Assembly: GCA_003116975.1 (NCBI GenBank)
Contig: BGKB01000034.1
Location: 428,307 to 492,306 of the forward strand
Source of the DNA: Aurantiochytrium sp. KH105
Taxonomy: Eukaryota > Sar > Bigyra > Thraustochytrida > Thraustochytriidae
Length of the DNA: 64,000 bases
Direction of reading: 5' to 3'
The stretch's first letter is position 1. The number at the start of each line of letters is the position of its first letter. The notes beneath the pieces are model-generated. The model made no database searches and was not told the DNA's origin. It saw only the letters and a program-made list of their open reading frames with translations. Positions 46,816-55,893 of the stretch are shown here, piece after piece. A program made the translations under genes and the position numbers.

Positions 46816-49797
46816 ATGCTGTTCCAGGCGGACCACGTCGTGTCCGAGGTGGAGCACGCCGTGCAGGAGGCCGCCGCCAGAGCCGCGCGCGAGGGCGACC
46901 AAAACCAAGACCAGGAACAGAGCCGCAATCGGGACGACTCCAAAGAGCAACACGATGAACGGCAGCGGCAGGAGCGCGAACAGCAGCGGCGGCTGCGGCA
47001 GCTCGAGTTCGGGCAGTGGCGACGCGGCCTGCTCGTGTCTCTGGCAAGATCCGCGGCGCCCAGAGCGAGCGCTCGCGAACGCAATTCGTCGAGGTTCAAG
47101 AAGAGGGTGCAGAACGCCCGCTGGAGACTTTGGAGCATCGACAAGAGGGAGGCAGAGCGCAGCGGAAGGTCCCAAGCGCCGCTCAGCAGCGCCTGGGGCG
47201 CCGGAGCGCCCAGACTCGCGGCAAACCCGCTCGAGGCCGACTCGTGCAGCAGCAATCCGAACCTGATGATCTGGACGCGAGCAAGACCTCTGCGCCAGCT
47301 TCTGCACCGCGGCCGGGGAAAAGACGATGGCGACGAAAGTGTCCACGGCCACGACCCTGATGGCGACACCGACGATCACGGCGACCACGAGCACGACCTG
47401 GAGGAAGACTTCGGCGACGACGATCATCATCTCAAGGGCGAGAGGGCGGCAGCGGGCGCCGCATTTCTCATTGACAGGCGCAGCATGACTCCCAGTCCGG
47501 CGCCAGGGACAGCGGGAGGGCTCATGTTCGAGCTCGACGAGACCGCTGGGGCTGAAGACCTTGGCGTCAGATCCACGGCAGGCCAAAAGGCAAGCGCCCA
47601 GACCCCCATGCTGGGCGCGAACTTGGATTCCGAAGAAGACCTAAGCTCCTCTGCGTCAGACTCGTCGCTGAGCGCCGGCGAGACAGCCTCGCTGGCCGCG
47701 GCCATCCCGCAGAGGGTGCCCATCGCACGCACACCTCGAGCCATTGTACTCAACACGCAGAACTCGTCCTCTTCCATGGGCAGTGTCACGTCCATGAGCT
47801 CGTACGAGTTCCCACGACGACCTGCCCCATGGCGTGCGCTGCGACCGCTGCGGGAGACGGCTGCTGGCCCCGACAAGCGCTGGCTCGCGCCAACCTCTCT
47901 CCTCGTTGGGGACGCAGCGCATCAACGGGCCGTGCGCAAGCTGCTCGAGGCCTCGCCGTACGTGCTCAAAGCGCATTTCCGAGCCCGTCTCGCGGCCGGC
48001 CGCGGCAGCGCGCGCTGGCACAAGCGCTTCTACGTCCTCACCGAAAACTTTCTCTTCGAGTACGAGTCCCGCAAGGACCCGGTCCCGCTGGCCTGCGTCG
48101 CGTTAGCCGAGCTGGTCACCAGCGTGACGACGGCAGGATCTCTTCTGGTCTCCTTTGAGCGCCCAGCAAAGCCCGCGCTGCCCGAGCATGACCGCACGCC
48201 TGCGTCCATGTTTACTCGCTCGCCCGAGTCCATGGCGGCAGGCATTGAGCGTTTGCGTTGGCAGGAACGCCGCTTCGAGGGTGGCAGTCTCGACGACCCG
48301 GGCAAGGGCGACCCGCAGGAACTCGAGCGCCGTCTCCGAGAGAAGCGCCTCGAGGGCCTGGACAATAGCGCTGGCGAGGGGGGGGCAGACGAGATCAACG
48401 AGGCGTCGTCGACCTTGCCGCCGCCGCCCGTGCTGCAAGCGTCCGTAGCAACGCCGCCCGTGCCTCCGTTGCAAGCGTCTCATTCAGGCGGCGATCTTGC
48501 GGCTGCTGAACAGAGCGTCGTGCGAGGCGCCGATTGTGTGGTGGTGGAGCTGCAGCCGCTGGCGGGCCAGGACGTGCGGGCATGGCGCTCGCAAATCCAG
48601 TTCAACGCCTCGCTGCGTATTGCAGACTTGTACGCCATCAATGTGGATGAACGCCTTGGCGTGGGCCGGTACGCAGAGGTACACGAGTGCACACGCGCCA
48701 CGGATGGACGCCGAAGTGCCGTCAAAGTCGTCAACAAGAGCGACTACTTTGAGTTGGTGGCAATGGGCAAGGAACGCCCAAGCGCTCTTGGAAGAGAAAT
48801 CAGTACGCAGGCTTACTTGGCGGACCGCATGGTTGCCACGGGTCGCGATCTCGGGTGCGCGCCCATTTTGCGTGTCTTTGAAACGCAGAGTCTTTTGGTG
48901 ATTGAGACCGAGCTCATGGACCGTCGCAATTTGCACGAGCTCCTGCGCACGTCAAAAGACCGTCGATTCTCTGAACCAAGGGCTGCAGACGTGGCTATTG
49001 CGCTGCTTCGCATCCTGCAGCAGCTCCAATACTACCGCGTGGCGCACCGGGACATCAAACTGTCGAATGTGACGCTGCTTCGGGGCCGTGGTGACCGCTT
49101 CAGGTACTTGAGTCCCTTTGAACTCCGGTCTGGGCTGCGTCTCATTGACTTCGGTATGGCAACCTATATCGACAGGCAAGGCACGCTTACAGGGCGCTGC
49201 GGAACGCCCGGGTACGTGGCACCCGAAATTCTCGCCTGCAAGTCGGGCGGACGGTATCCGGCCAATGTAGATATCTTTTCGGTCGGGGTTCTCGTCTGCA
49301 CGCTGTTGTGCGGGCGCGAGCCTTTTCAGCGCGGAACCACGCAGGCTACTATGGTCGCCAATCGCAACTGTGAGCTCGATCTTGCAAACGAAGATATGTC
49401 TCGGGATGCCGTAGATTTTCTCACCAAGGTACTCACGCGCGATCCTGCCCGAAGATTGACGCCCGCACAGGCGCTCGCTCACCCTTGGCTTGCCTCGCAA
49501 CCGCGTCCACCGCCCCGCGTTGCGCGAGCGACTCCTTTTAGCAAGTCTGCAGACAGCGGGATCAAGTCTCATGTGCAAGACCAAAATCATGACAAGTCCT
49601 GGATGTATCAAAAGAATTCACCTCGAGACCACAACCACGACAACGGCAACGAAAATGAGGTTGACGAGGACGAGGACGAGGACGAGGCGGGTGCAAAAGA
49701 CCAGGCCGTAGACCCGGAACAATCACAAGGCGTGTCAAAGCCTGCAAACTCTCGCCCGAAGCGCGAGCCGCCCACCCACGAGTGCGTGTCAATGTAA
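46816..49797 (+). CDS. CAMK-like Ser/Thr protein kinase with an interrupted PH domain
   Basis: 993 aa, ATG at 46816. The first ~370 residues are low-complexity and charged. Residues ~379-450 match the first half of a PH domain (WHKRFYVLTENFLFEYESRK). After ~110 residues of charged linker come CVVVELQPLAGQDVRAWRSQ (~575-597), which looks like its closing strands and helix. The kinase domain runs ~607-900: Gly loop GVGRYAEV, Lys in SAVKVVNK, HRDIKLSN catalytic loop, DFG (LIDFGMAT), GTPGYVAPE activation segment and a DIFSVGVLV helix F. All catalytic residues are present, so it should be active. The kinase is of CAMK/PKD style. The tail is Asp/Glu-rich and disordered. The start is plausible but the low-complexity N-terminus makes it uncertain. 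An AATAAA lies at 49798-49803, right after the stop. Confidence 0.85.
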   Translation: MLFQADHVVSEVEHAVQEAAARAAREGDQNQDQEQSRNRDDSKEQHDERQRQEREQQRRLRQLEFGQWRRGLLVSLARSAAPRASARERNSSRFKKRVQNARWRLWSIDKREAERSGRSQAPLSSAWGAGAPRLAANPLEADSCSSNPNLMIWTRARPLRQLLHRGRGKDDGDESVHGHDPDGDTDDHGDHEHDLEEDFGDDDHHLKGERAAAGAAFLIDRRSMTPSPAPGTAGGLMFELDETAGAEDLGVRSTAGQKASAQTPMLGANLDSEEDLSSSASDSSLSAGETASLAAAIPQRVPIARTPRAIVLNTQNSSSSMGSVTSMSSYEFPRRPAPWRALRPLRETAAGPDKRWLAPTSLLVGDAAHQRAVRKLLEASPYVLKAHFRARLAAGRGSARWHKRFYVLTENFLFEYESRKDPVPLACVALAELVTSVTTAGSLLVSFERPAKPALPEHDRTPASMFTRSPESMAAGIERLRWQERRFEGGSLDDPGKGDPQELERRLREKRLEGLDNSAGEGGADEINEASSTLPPPPVLQASVATPPVPPLQASHSGGDLAAAEQSVVRGADCVVVELQPLAGQDVRAWRSQIQFNASLRIADLYAINVDERLGVGRYAEVHECTRATDGRRSAVKVVNKSDYFELVAMGKERPSALGREISTQAYLADRMVATGRDLGCAPILRVFETQSLLVIETELMDRRNLHELLRTSKDRRFSEPRAADVAIALLRILQQLQYYRVAHRDIKLSNVTLLRGRGDRFRYLSPFELRSGLRLIDFGMATYIDRQGTLTGRCGTPGYVAPEILACKSGGRYPANVDIFSVGVLVCTLLCGREPFQRGTTQATMVANRNCELDLANEDMSRDAVDFLTKVLTRDPARRLTPAQALAHPWLASQPRPPPRVARATPFSKSADSGIKSHVQDQNHDKSWMYQKNSPRDHNHDNGNENEVDEDEDEDEAGAKDQAVDPEQSQGVSKPANSRPKREPPTHECVSM

Positions 49798-50262
49798 AAT
49801 AAATATATACTACATCATCATCATCATCATCATTATCATGGCTGACAACACCAAGAGCAAGGCAAGACGTAAGACAGAAAAAGGTCGCTTTTCCAGCCTC
49901 TCATGGTTGGTTTTCGACCTTGCTGCACGGTGGCCGTTTGTCTCGTTCTTCGCCACTGAAAGTTGTTATGACCGACTGCAAGCCGGACTGTCTCCTCTCG
50001 TAGTACGAGAGCTGAGCTCCGCGTCGCAGTTCCGTAACAACGCTCGCGCAACTCGGGCTCAGGCGTGCAGAAGAGCCGCGCGCGAGACCGTGGCGTGCAG
50101 AGCGGACGGGAGAGCAGCTGGCGAGGCCCGCCCCTTGCGTTGGCGCGAGGTGGGCGCGCTTCACTTCTGCTGGACGGAGATCGAGCCGCGAGCCGCGAGC
50201 CGAGAGAGGATAGCGCTGCGCTTCAGGGAAACTTGAAGGAGCGCTGCGAGCGCGCGGAGACG
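49798..50262. other. Intergenic region
   Basis: 465 bp between two + strand genes. It starts with AATAAA and AT-rich sequence and an ATC repeat (49814-49835), then becomes GC-rich toward the next start. No gene is seen. Confidence 0.6.
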
Positions 50263-52053
50263 ATGTCGACCAAGGGCAAGACGAGCGAGCGGCTGTCGAT
50301 GAAAGGACAGATTCACAAAGCGTACAAGGTGATGCTCAAGCTCGTAAACCCCAAGTTCGTCAAGTCGGACCAGAGTATCCCGCTACGCGTGCTGCAAAAT
50401 GCAAAGGGCATCGCTTTCGTGACGCAGATCAAGGCCGGCTTCGTCTGGACCGGATCCGCGGGCAGTGGCATTGTCATTGCTCGGCTCCCAGACGGATCAT
50501 GGTCCGGGCCGTCCTCCTTGGGCACGGTCGGCATGGGCTGGGGTGCCCAGATCGGCGGCAGCGTCACTGACTCGGTGATTATCCTGAACACAACCATGGC
50601 CGTCAAGGCGTTTTCCGGCAAGGGTCAGGTCAAGTTTGGCGGTAATATTTCTGTAGCTGCCGGACCGGTAGGCCGCGAAGGCGACGCTGCCGTCAATGCA
50701 GGTGATGGCGGCATTGCTGCCTGCTACAGCTACAGTCACAGCCGTGGAGCCTTTGCCGGGCTTTCGATGCAGGGATCGATCCTGGTGACACGCAGCTCGG
50801 ACAACAAAAAGTTTTATGGGCGCAAGGTGTCTGCCACCGCAATTCTCAGCGGTGCCGAGACGCCACCGGAGAACGAAGATCTCCGGCTCTTGTACAACAC
50901 GCTGCGCGTCGTCACGCACTCGAAGACGCCAGATTTCGAGTACCGCGATAGCCGCACGGGATCTCTCCAGCAAGAGTTTTCCACGGCCGGCCTTGACGAC
51001 GACCTGCCGCCCTCGCAAGGCGGATATTACGAGGACAGCTCGGCAACCTTGGGGCCCTCCATGGCAGAGTCCAACGCGTCTCTGGGCGCCTACCCTACAG
51101 CCACGTATGCGTCCTCGTATGATGATAATAACGGCGCGACTGCGGCCAAGACGGAGTCGTATTCTTACGCGACACCCTATTCGCCACCGCCGCCGCCGCC
51201 ATCGTCTTCGTCCTCGAGCGGACTCCCGCCAGGATGGCAGGAGGTCAAGACGGACCAGGGTGAGGTGTACTATTGGAATCAATCGCTCAACAAGACTCAG
51301 TGGGAGCGACCCGAGCCGGAGACGCCTGCGCCAGCGCCTGCTGCCTCGCCAGCAGCTGCGCCGCCGACAATGGCCTCGCCGAGTGCGGGCCACGAGCAGC
51401 AGCAGCAGCAGCAGCAGCAGTCGTCATGGGGTGGTCAGCAATCCTCGTGGAATTCCTCTCCGGCGCAATCGCAACAGCAACCGCAACAGCAACCTCAGCC
51501 TTTGTCGTCTTCGACGTGGGGCGGCCAGCAGTCTCCCACGCCCGCTGCAACGTCAACGAGTCCGGCCGGACACCCTAATCTTGCCAGCGAGCTATCAAGC
51601 AGATTGTCGTTGCGCCAAGAAGGCTCCAGCGCGAATGCTCCGTCAAGCTCGCAGGCAACGGGCCCACCGGGCGTCTCTTCGCGTCCAGCTCCTACGCGAC
51701 GGCCGCCGTCTGCGCGGCCGGCGGCCCCACAGCTCGGGTCTGCGCAAAGCACGAGGGACTGGAGCACTACGGCATCCAGTGTTGCCGGACTGGCAAAGCA
51801 GACTTCTGCGTCGGAGCGACCTCTGCCGGCCACGCCTGCCCAGTCCAGTCAGTCCAGTGCAGCCGCGCCTTCGCCGTCGTATACGCTTGAGCAAGTGATG
51901 GGCCGGGAGGTCCCGGATATGGATCCGCGGAGATTGGATGAGTACCTTCGCGACGAGGACTTTCAGCGGGCGTTTGGAATGGGACGAGCTGAGTTTAACG
52001 CTATGCCAAAGTGGAAGCGTGACAATCTGAAAAAGGCCAAGAGTCTGTTTTGA
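50263..52053 (+). CDS. SYLF (Ysc84-like), WW and villin-headpiece protein
   Basis: 596 aa from the ATG at 50263; the frame is open upstream but Arg-rich and implausible. Residues ~20-230 form the SYLF/Ysc84 domain (IPLRVLQNAKGIAFVTQIKA, WSGPSSLGTVGMGWGAQIGG, GRKVSATAILSG), known from yeast Ysc84 and SH3YL1, which binds phosphoinositides and actin. A WW domain lies at ~321-352 (LPPGWQEV ... YYWNQSLNKTQWERP), expected to bind Pro-rich ligands. A Pro/Gln/Ser linker with a poly-Q run follows. The C-terminal ~58 residues (539-596) are a villin headpiece (DEYLRDEDFQRAFGMGRAEF and the closing PKWKRDNLKKAKSLF), an F-actin binder. Yeast and animal SYLF proteins use SH3 domains or FYVE domains instead. 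This looks like a single-chain membrane-to-actin linker for endocytosis or cortical actin. Confidence 0.93.
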   Translation: MSTKGKTSERLSMKGQIHKAYKVMLKLVNPKFVKSDQSIPLRVLQNAKGIAFVTQIKAGFVWTGSAGSGIVIARLPDGSWSGPSSLGTVGMGWGAQIGGSVTDSVIILNTTMAVKAFSGKGQVKFGGNISVAAGPVGREGDAAVNAGDGGIAACYSYSHSRGAFAGLSMQGSILVTRSSDNKKFYGRKVSATAILSGAETPPENEDLRLLYNTLRVVTHSKTPDFEYRDSRTGSLQQEFSTAGLDDDLPPSQGGYYEDSSATLGPSMAESNASLGAYPTATYASSYDDNNGATAAKTESYSYATPYSPPPPPPSSSSSSGLPPGWQEVKTDQGEVYYWNQSLNKTQWERPEPETPAPAPAASPAAAPPTMASPSAGHEQQQQQQQQSSWGGQQSSWNSSPAQSQQQPQQQPQPLSSSTWGGQQSPTPAATSTSPAGHPNLASELSSRLSLRQEGSSANAPSSSQATGPPGVSSRPAPTRRPPSARPAAPQLGSAQSTRDWSTTASSVAGLAKQTSASERPLPATPAQSSQSSAAAPSPSYTLEQVMGREVPDMDPRRLDEYLRDEDFQRAFGMGRAEFNAMPKWKRDNLKKAKSLF

Positions 52054-52619
52054 CACAATGTTTTTGTTTTCTCTCTCTCACTTTCTCAATTTGACGATCA
52101 GAAAAGGTCTGTTCTCGCATCTTTTTCCCTATTATTTATTACTAGTGCCCTTGTGGAGGCGTGTGGCGTTTTCCTCGTTGCACATCTTGCCGAATGATTC
52201 GACGAAACCTCTTTTGCTCTTGACGGGGACGAAAAAACTCTCGCTTGTCATGGAAGAGATGCTTGCGCAACGAGCGGAAGGGATAATTGCGACGAAATGC
52301 GGCTGAGGACCATAGGTCAAACCATCTCTCCTCTTTTGACGCCGCTTAGCACTCTTCGTCCATGCGCCTATCAAGAGGGAAAAAGAAAGAAAGATAGAAG
52401 ATAGAAAAGCGTTGCGCCTGTTTTACATTTGGGAGCGAAGAAAGCACCTTGAAAGTGAAAGTGATGTACGACGTTCTTCTTGTTGATGCCTTGCTTGCGA
52501 CAAACCACAGGAGAGAAGGGCCACTGCCGCACCTTGTTTCGCGTACTGGAAAAAATATCTATGAATCCTTGGAATGGCGAACAGCAACGACTTGGATCAT
52601 CCGATTCGCTCACATCATA
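52054..52619. other. Convergent 3' intergenic region
   Basis: 566 bp of AT-richer sequence between two convergent genes. Probably both 3' UTRs. No gene is seen. Confidence 0.6.
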
Positions 52620-53856
52620 TCAAACAAGCACATCTAAATTTGCAACCGCAGCATCCAAGTCTGCGTGCGCAGGAAGAAATGCCTCTTCGCCCGCCGGAAT
52701 CGCTCTTGTAACGACGACCTTTAAGAGATCGCCCTCGGCTCCGGAAACAGAGGAGGTGTCGCGAAGGACAGCGCAATTGACGGCGTCTGGGTCCGGATTA
52801 CGGCCAATAAAGCTAACGTGTGGGTCTTTGAAGGGCCAGATCCGGCCCTTTTCGTCGGTGGGATCCACAAAGAGGTCGTCCTGGGGCCCTACGGGCAGAA
52901 TGTGGGGAGCGGCGCCACGTTTATGCAGAAAGATTTCTTGAAGAGCCGACATACCGCGGAGACGCGCCCCGGTGAGGATGCCAAGGACCTGGCCCTGCTC
53001 GAGACGTTCGCGCGCGAAGGCGCCCATGCCACGAGCGTCGTTTCGCGAGGACACGGCAATGGCTAATCGGTCCTGGGCACGCACAACAATGGTCTCGCCG
53101 TTGGCGATGGGCCGCAGCGAGGTGACCATGACGGTATTTTGTACAAAGGGACTGGGCTTGAGCCTGCAGTTCGCGGCGAGGTCGAGGTCGCCGCCCACGG
53201 AGGGCGCAAAGGCCACGGCGGCGCTGAGACGGTCGACGTCGGCCATGGCGGGAGAGCTGAGACAGCAGACGACCTCGTGGGCGGCCAGAGGGCGCGTTGC
53301 GAGGAGCAGAGGTTGTTGCGCCGGGAAGCGCGCGTCGAGACCCGTGGCGATGCGGAGGCCGAGAAAGGCTGCACTGCCGCAGAAGAGCCAGTGGCCGCGT
53401 CCGTAGTCGACAAAGAGCTCCTCGCCGGGCTCGATGGCTCGTTTTGCGCGTACGAGTATCTGGTTTCCCACCTTGCAGAACTTGACGTTGTGTTTCGTGG
53501 CGTCCGTGTGATCATTGATGAACTTGGCCACGGAGCCTTCGGGTCCGGCGGCGTCGATGTGGCGATTGAGCGTGACGGCTTTGAGGTACATGCGGTTGCG
53601 CAGCACCTTGGCTTGGGCGAGGGTGAGTATCCTGCCAGCGTACTCTGCGACGAGCTCGTCGGGGGCAATGGGTTCTGTAGCGAAGAGGCCCTTGCCTGCC
53701 TGGGGCACGCCCGAGTTCCGCACGCTCACCTTGGGGGCTTTGGCGGTGGGCGAGCCGACGGCGGCGGCGCTGCTAAAGGACGTCGAGATGGACGCCAGCA
53801 GGCCGCTCGCCACTGGCGGCGTCTGCGACGGCGCATTTGCCTCGGCGGCCGGCGCA

Positions 53857-53887
<31 letters not shown>

Positions 53888-53939
53888 GCGGGGCCGCGGG
53901 CGGGGCCGCGACGTCTTGTCTCCGCTGCTCGCCGGGCAT
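52620..53939 (-). CDS. SET-domain protein with three SET-like modules
   Basis: 439 aa from the first ATG (53939). After an Ala-rich N-terminus, residues ~72-178 form a SET domain: GKGLFATEPIAPDELVAEYA, FINDH, HNVKF, and RAKRAIEPGEELFVDYG. The NHS-type motif is altered to NDH, while the closing E-L-x-x-D-Y is kept. Two more modules seem to follow. One at ~195-285 ends CRLKPSPFVQNTVMVTSLRP then IANGETIVV. One at ~300-435 begins GMGAFARERLEQGQVLGILTG and ends VSFIGRNPDPDAVNC ... VTRAIPAGEEAF. Both copy the beginning or ending of SET but lack the DY closing residues. SET enzymes methylate lysine using S-adenosylmethionine. Only the first module could be active here. The repeat reading is my inference. 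Confidence 0.75.
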
Positions 53940-54281
53940 GGCGCGGCTGCCAGCGGCGCTGCAAGCTTTGCTGTTGAGTGTTCGTTCTGCTTTCGTCTGC
54001 GCTGCTTTTGCCGAGTTGCTGCGGATCGCAACCGTCGGCCGCTGCACGGTTGGGGAAGGCGAGAGAGTCCAATCATGGAGGGAGCGGCGGTGGCAGCGCG
54101 GCCTTTGAACGCCATCGCCCTTGCCTCGAAGTTGTTGAGGTTTTCATCTCCTGGCTGGCAGACGTCAGACCTGGCAGTGGCTGCTGCAGCTGCTGTGCCG
54201 CCTCCGCTCAGCCCAGCGCAGCGCAGCTGCAGCTCACACCAACAAGTTTCGTTTGATCTTGCTCCTACTGCAGCAGTATAA

Positions 54282-54441
54282 GTAAGAAAGCAAGCAACCA
54301 AGCAAGCAACCAAAGCGCAAACAACCAAAGCGCAAACAACCAAGCATGGCAAGCAAACAACCAAGCATGGCAAGCAAACAACCAAGCAAACAACCAAAGC
54401 GCAAACAACCAAGCAAGCAAGCAAGCAACCAAGCAACCAAG
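54282..54441. repeat. AACCAAGC/AACCAAAGCGCAAAC minisatellite
   Basis: About 160 bp of interleaved short units (CAAGCAAC, CAAAGCGCAAACAAC, CAAGCATGGCAAGCAAACAAC). The longer compound unit CAAGCATGGCAAGCAAACAA occurs twice in tandem. Confidence 0.85.
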
Positions 54442-55270
54442 TTGGACTTGATCTTGAAGTCTTGTCTAGCTCTCTCTGCAGGCTGACTTCTGGCACTGCT
54501 GACTCGGAGCAGGCCAGCAACAGCGGCTGTGCACCGCACTGCACTGCACCCATGCGGAGAGACCATGGGAGCGAGCATGGCTGAATTGACAGTGAACCAG
54601 CCAGCTAGGCACAGCCAGGTGTGCTTGTTGGATGTTGTTGCGCCGCTGCTCGCAGCTACAGACGCTATCCTTCCTCCCTCCCTCGCTCGACCTGCTCAGC
54701 TGGGAACGCGTGCGTTGAGCTTGCTATCTCATCTATCCATGACAGGGGGCGCGTCGCAGTCGCCGCCTCGCTGACGTTCGTTCGAAGTGAAGTGAGGCGA
54801 AGTGAGAGTGCGCGTGTGTTTGTTGTACGTGCGGCGCCTTGCGCGTAGGTCAAGTCATCCGGGCCCCAGCTGCAGCTGCCATGGCTGCTGCTCCTGCTGC
54901 AGCGGCAGCGGTCCAGCACGCAGCAGCCGCAGAGGGCGGCCTGGCGCGGTGCGGCTGCTGCGGCTGCTGCGGCTCGGCTCGAACCGCGGACGAACGCCGC
55001 TGCAGTGCTGTGCAGTCCGGTCCGCCAACTGCAGTGCGGGCTTGCAGCACGTGCCGCTGCTGCTGCTGCTGCTGCTGCTGCCGGTGCCTCCCTCTCTATG
55101 CTGTCCGCTGCCGCCGTCTGCCCTGCCTGCCTGCGCTGCGGCACGCGCGGCAGGGGAGGGCGGCACGCGCGGGAAGGAGGCAGGGAGGCAGAGAGGGAGA
55201 AGCAGAGGCAGGCTCCGAGCAGGCAGGCACAGAGAGAGAGAAGCAGAGGCAGCTGCAGCTGCAGCTGCAG

Positions 55271-55294
55271 ACAGACAGACAGACAGACAGACAG
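55271..55294. repeat. (ACAG)n microsatellite
   Basis: Six tandem ACAG units in the 5' flank of the TKL kinase gene. Confidence 0.95.
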
Positions 55295-55893
55295 CTCGCT
55301 GTAGCTAGGCAGGCGGGCTGGGCCGGGAGCCCAAGCGAGGGCGAGGTGGCAGCTGCAGCGCAGCGCAGCGCAGAGCAGAGCAGCAGCAGCGGCTGCAGCA
55401 GGCGGAGAACGAAACCCACAGTCACGCACTGCACCGCAGAGCAGCTGCAGGCGGAGAACGATATGCACAGTCCAGGCAGCTGAGACTGACTGGCCTGACT
55501 GTAAGTAACTCAGACAGTGAGTGCGAGAGTGCGAGGGCCAGCGTAAGCGGCCAGCCTGCGGAGGACTCGGCAGCCAGCTGCGGTGCGCGGGCGCGTAGGC
55601 CTATACTTACGGGAGAGGCCGGGCCTAAAGCGCGAGTCTGTTCCTGGACAAACAAAGTGAGGAGGGAGGGCCCGAGGGAGGGAGAGCAACGGGGAGGAGA
55701 GGAAAGGACAGGAAAGCAAAGCAAAGGGAAGGGAAGGGAAGGGGAAAAGCAGAGGAAAGGGAGGGGAGAGGGAGAGAGAGACGCAAACCCGGCTCGGCGA
55801 GCTAGCTAGCTAGCTGGCCAGGCCGCGCAGGCAGGCAGGCAGAGGCAGGCGGGCAGCGGCAGGCGGCCGCAGCGAGGCGCGCGCGCGAGGTGG

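Larger units (their letters stand above)
53940..55893. other. Long divergent intergenic region, repeat-rich
   Basis: 2 kb between the divergent SET and kinase genes. It has a minisatellite (54282-54441), CAGCTGCAGCTG and (GCT)n blocks (55050-55080, 55250-55275), (ACAG)n at 55271-55294 and a purine-rich GAAGG run at 55640-55770. Open frames here are repeat-derived. No gene is called. Confidence 0.55.

Noticed and set aside
46471-47586. 371-codon minus-strand frame opposite the kinase N-terminus
   Set aside because: Hydrophobic Val/Leu/Ala content arises from the complement of Asp/Glu/His codons; the kinase frame explains the region.
54282-54441. Possible CRISPR-like array
   Set aside because: Units are irregular and there are no unique spacers; the genome is eukaryotic.
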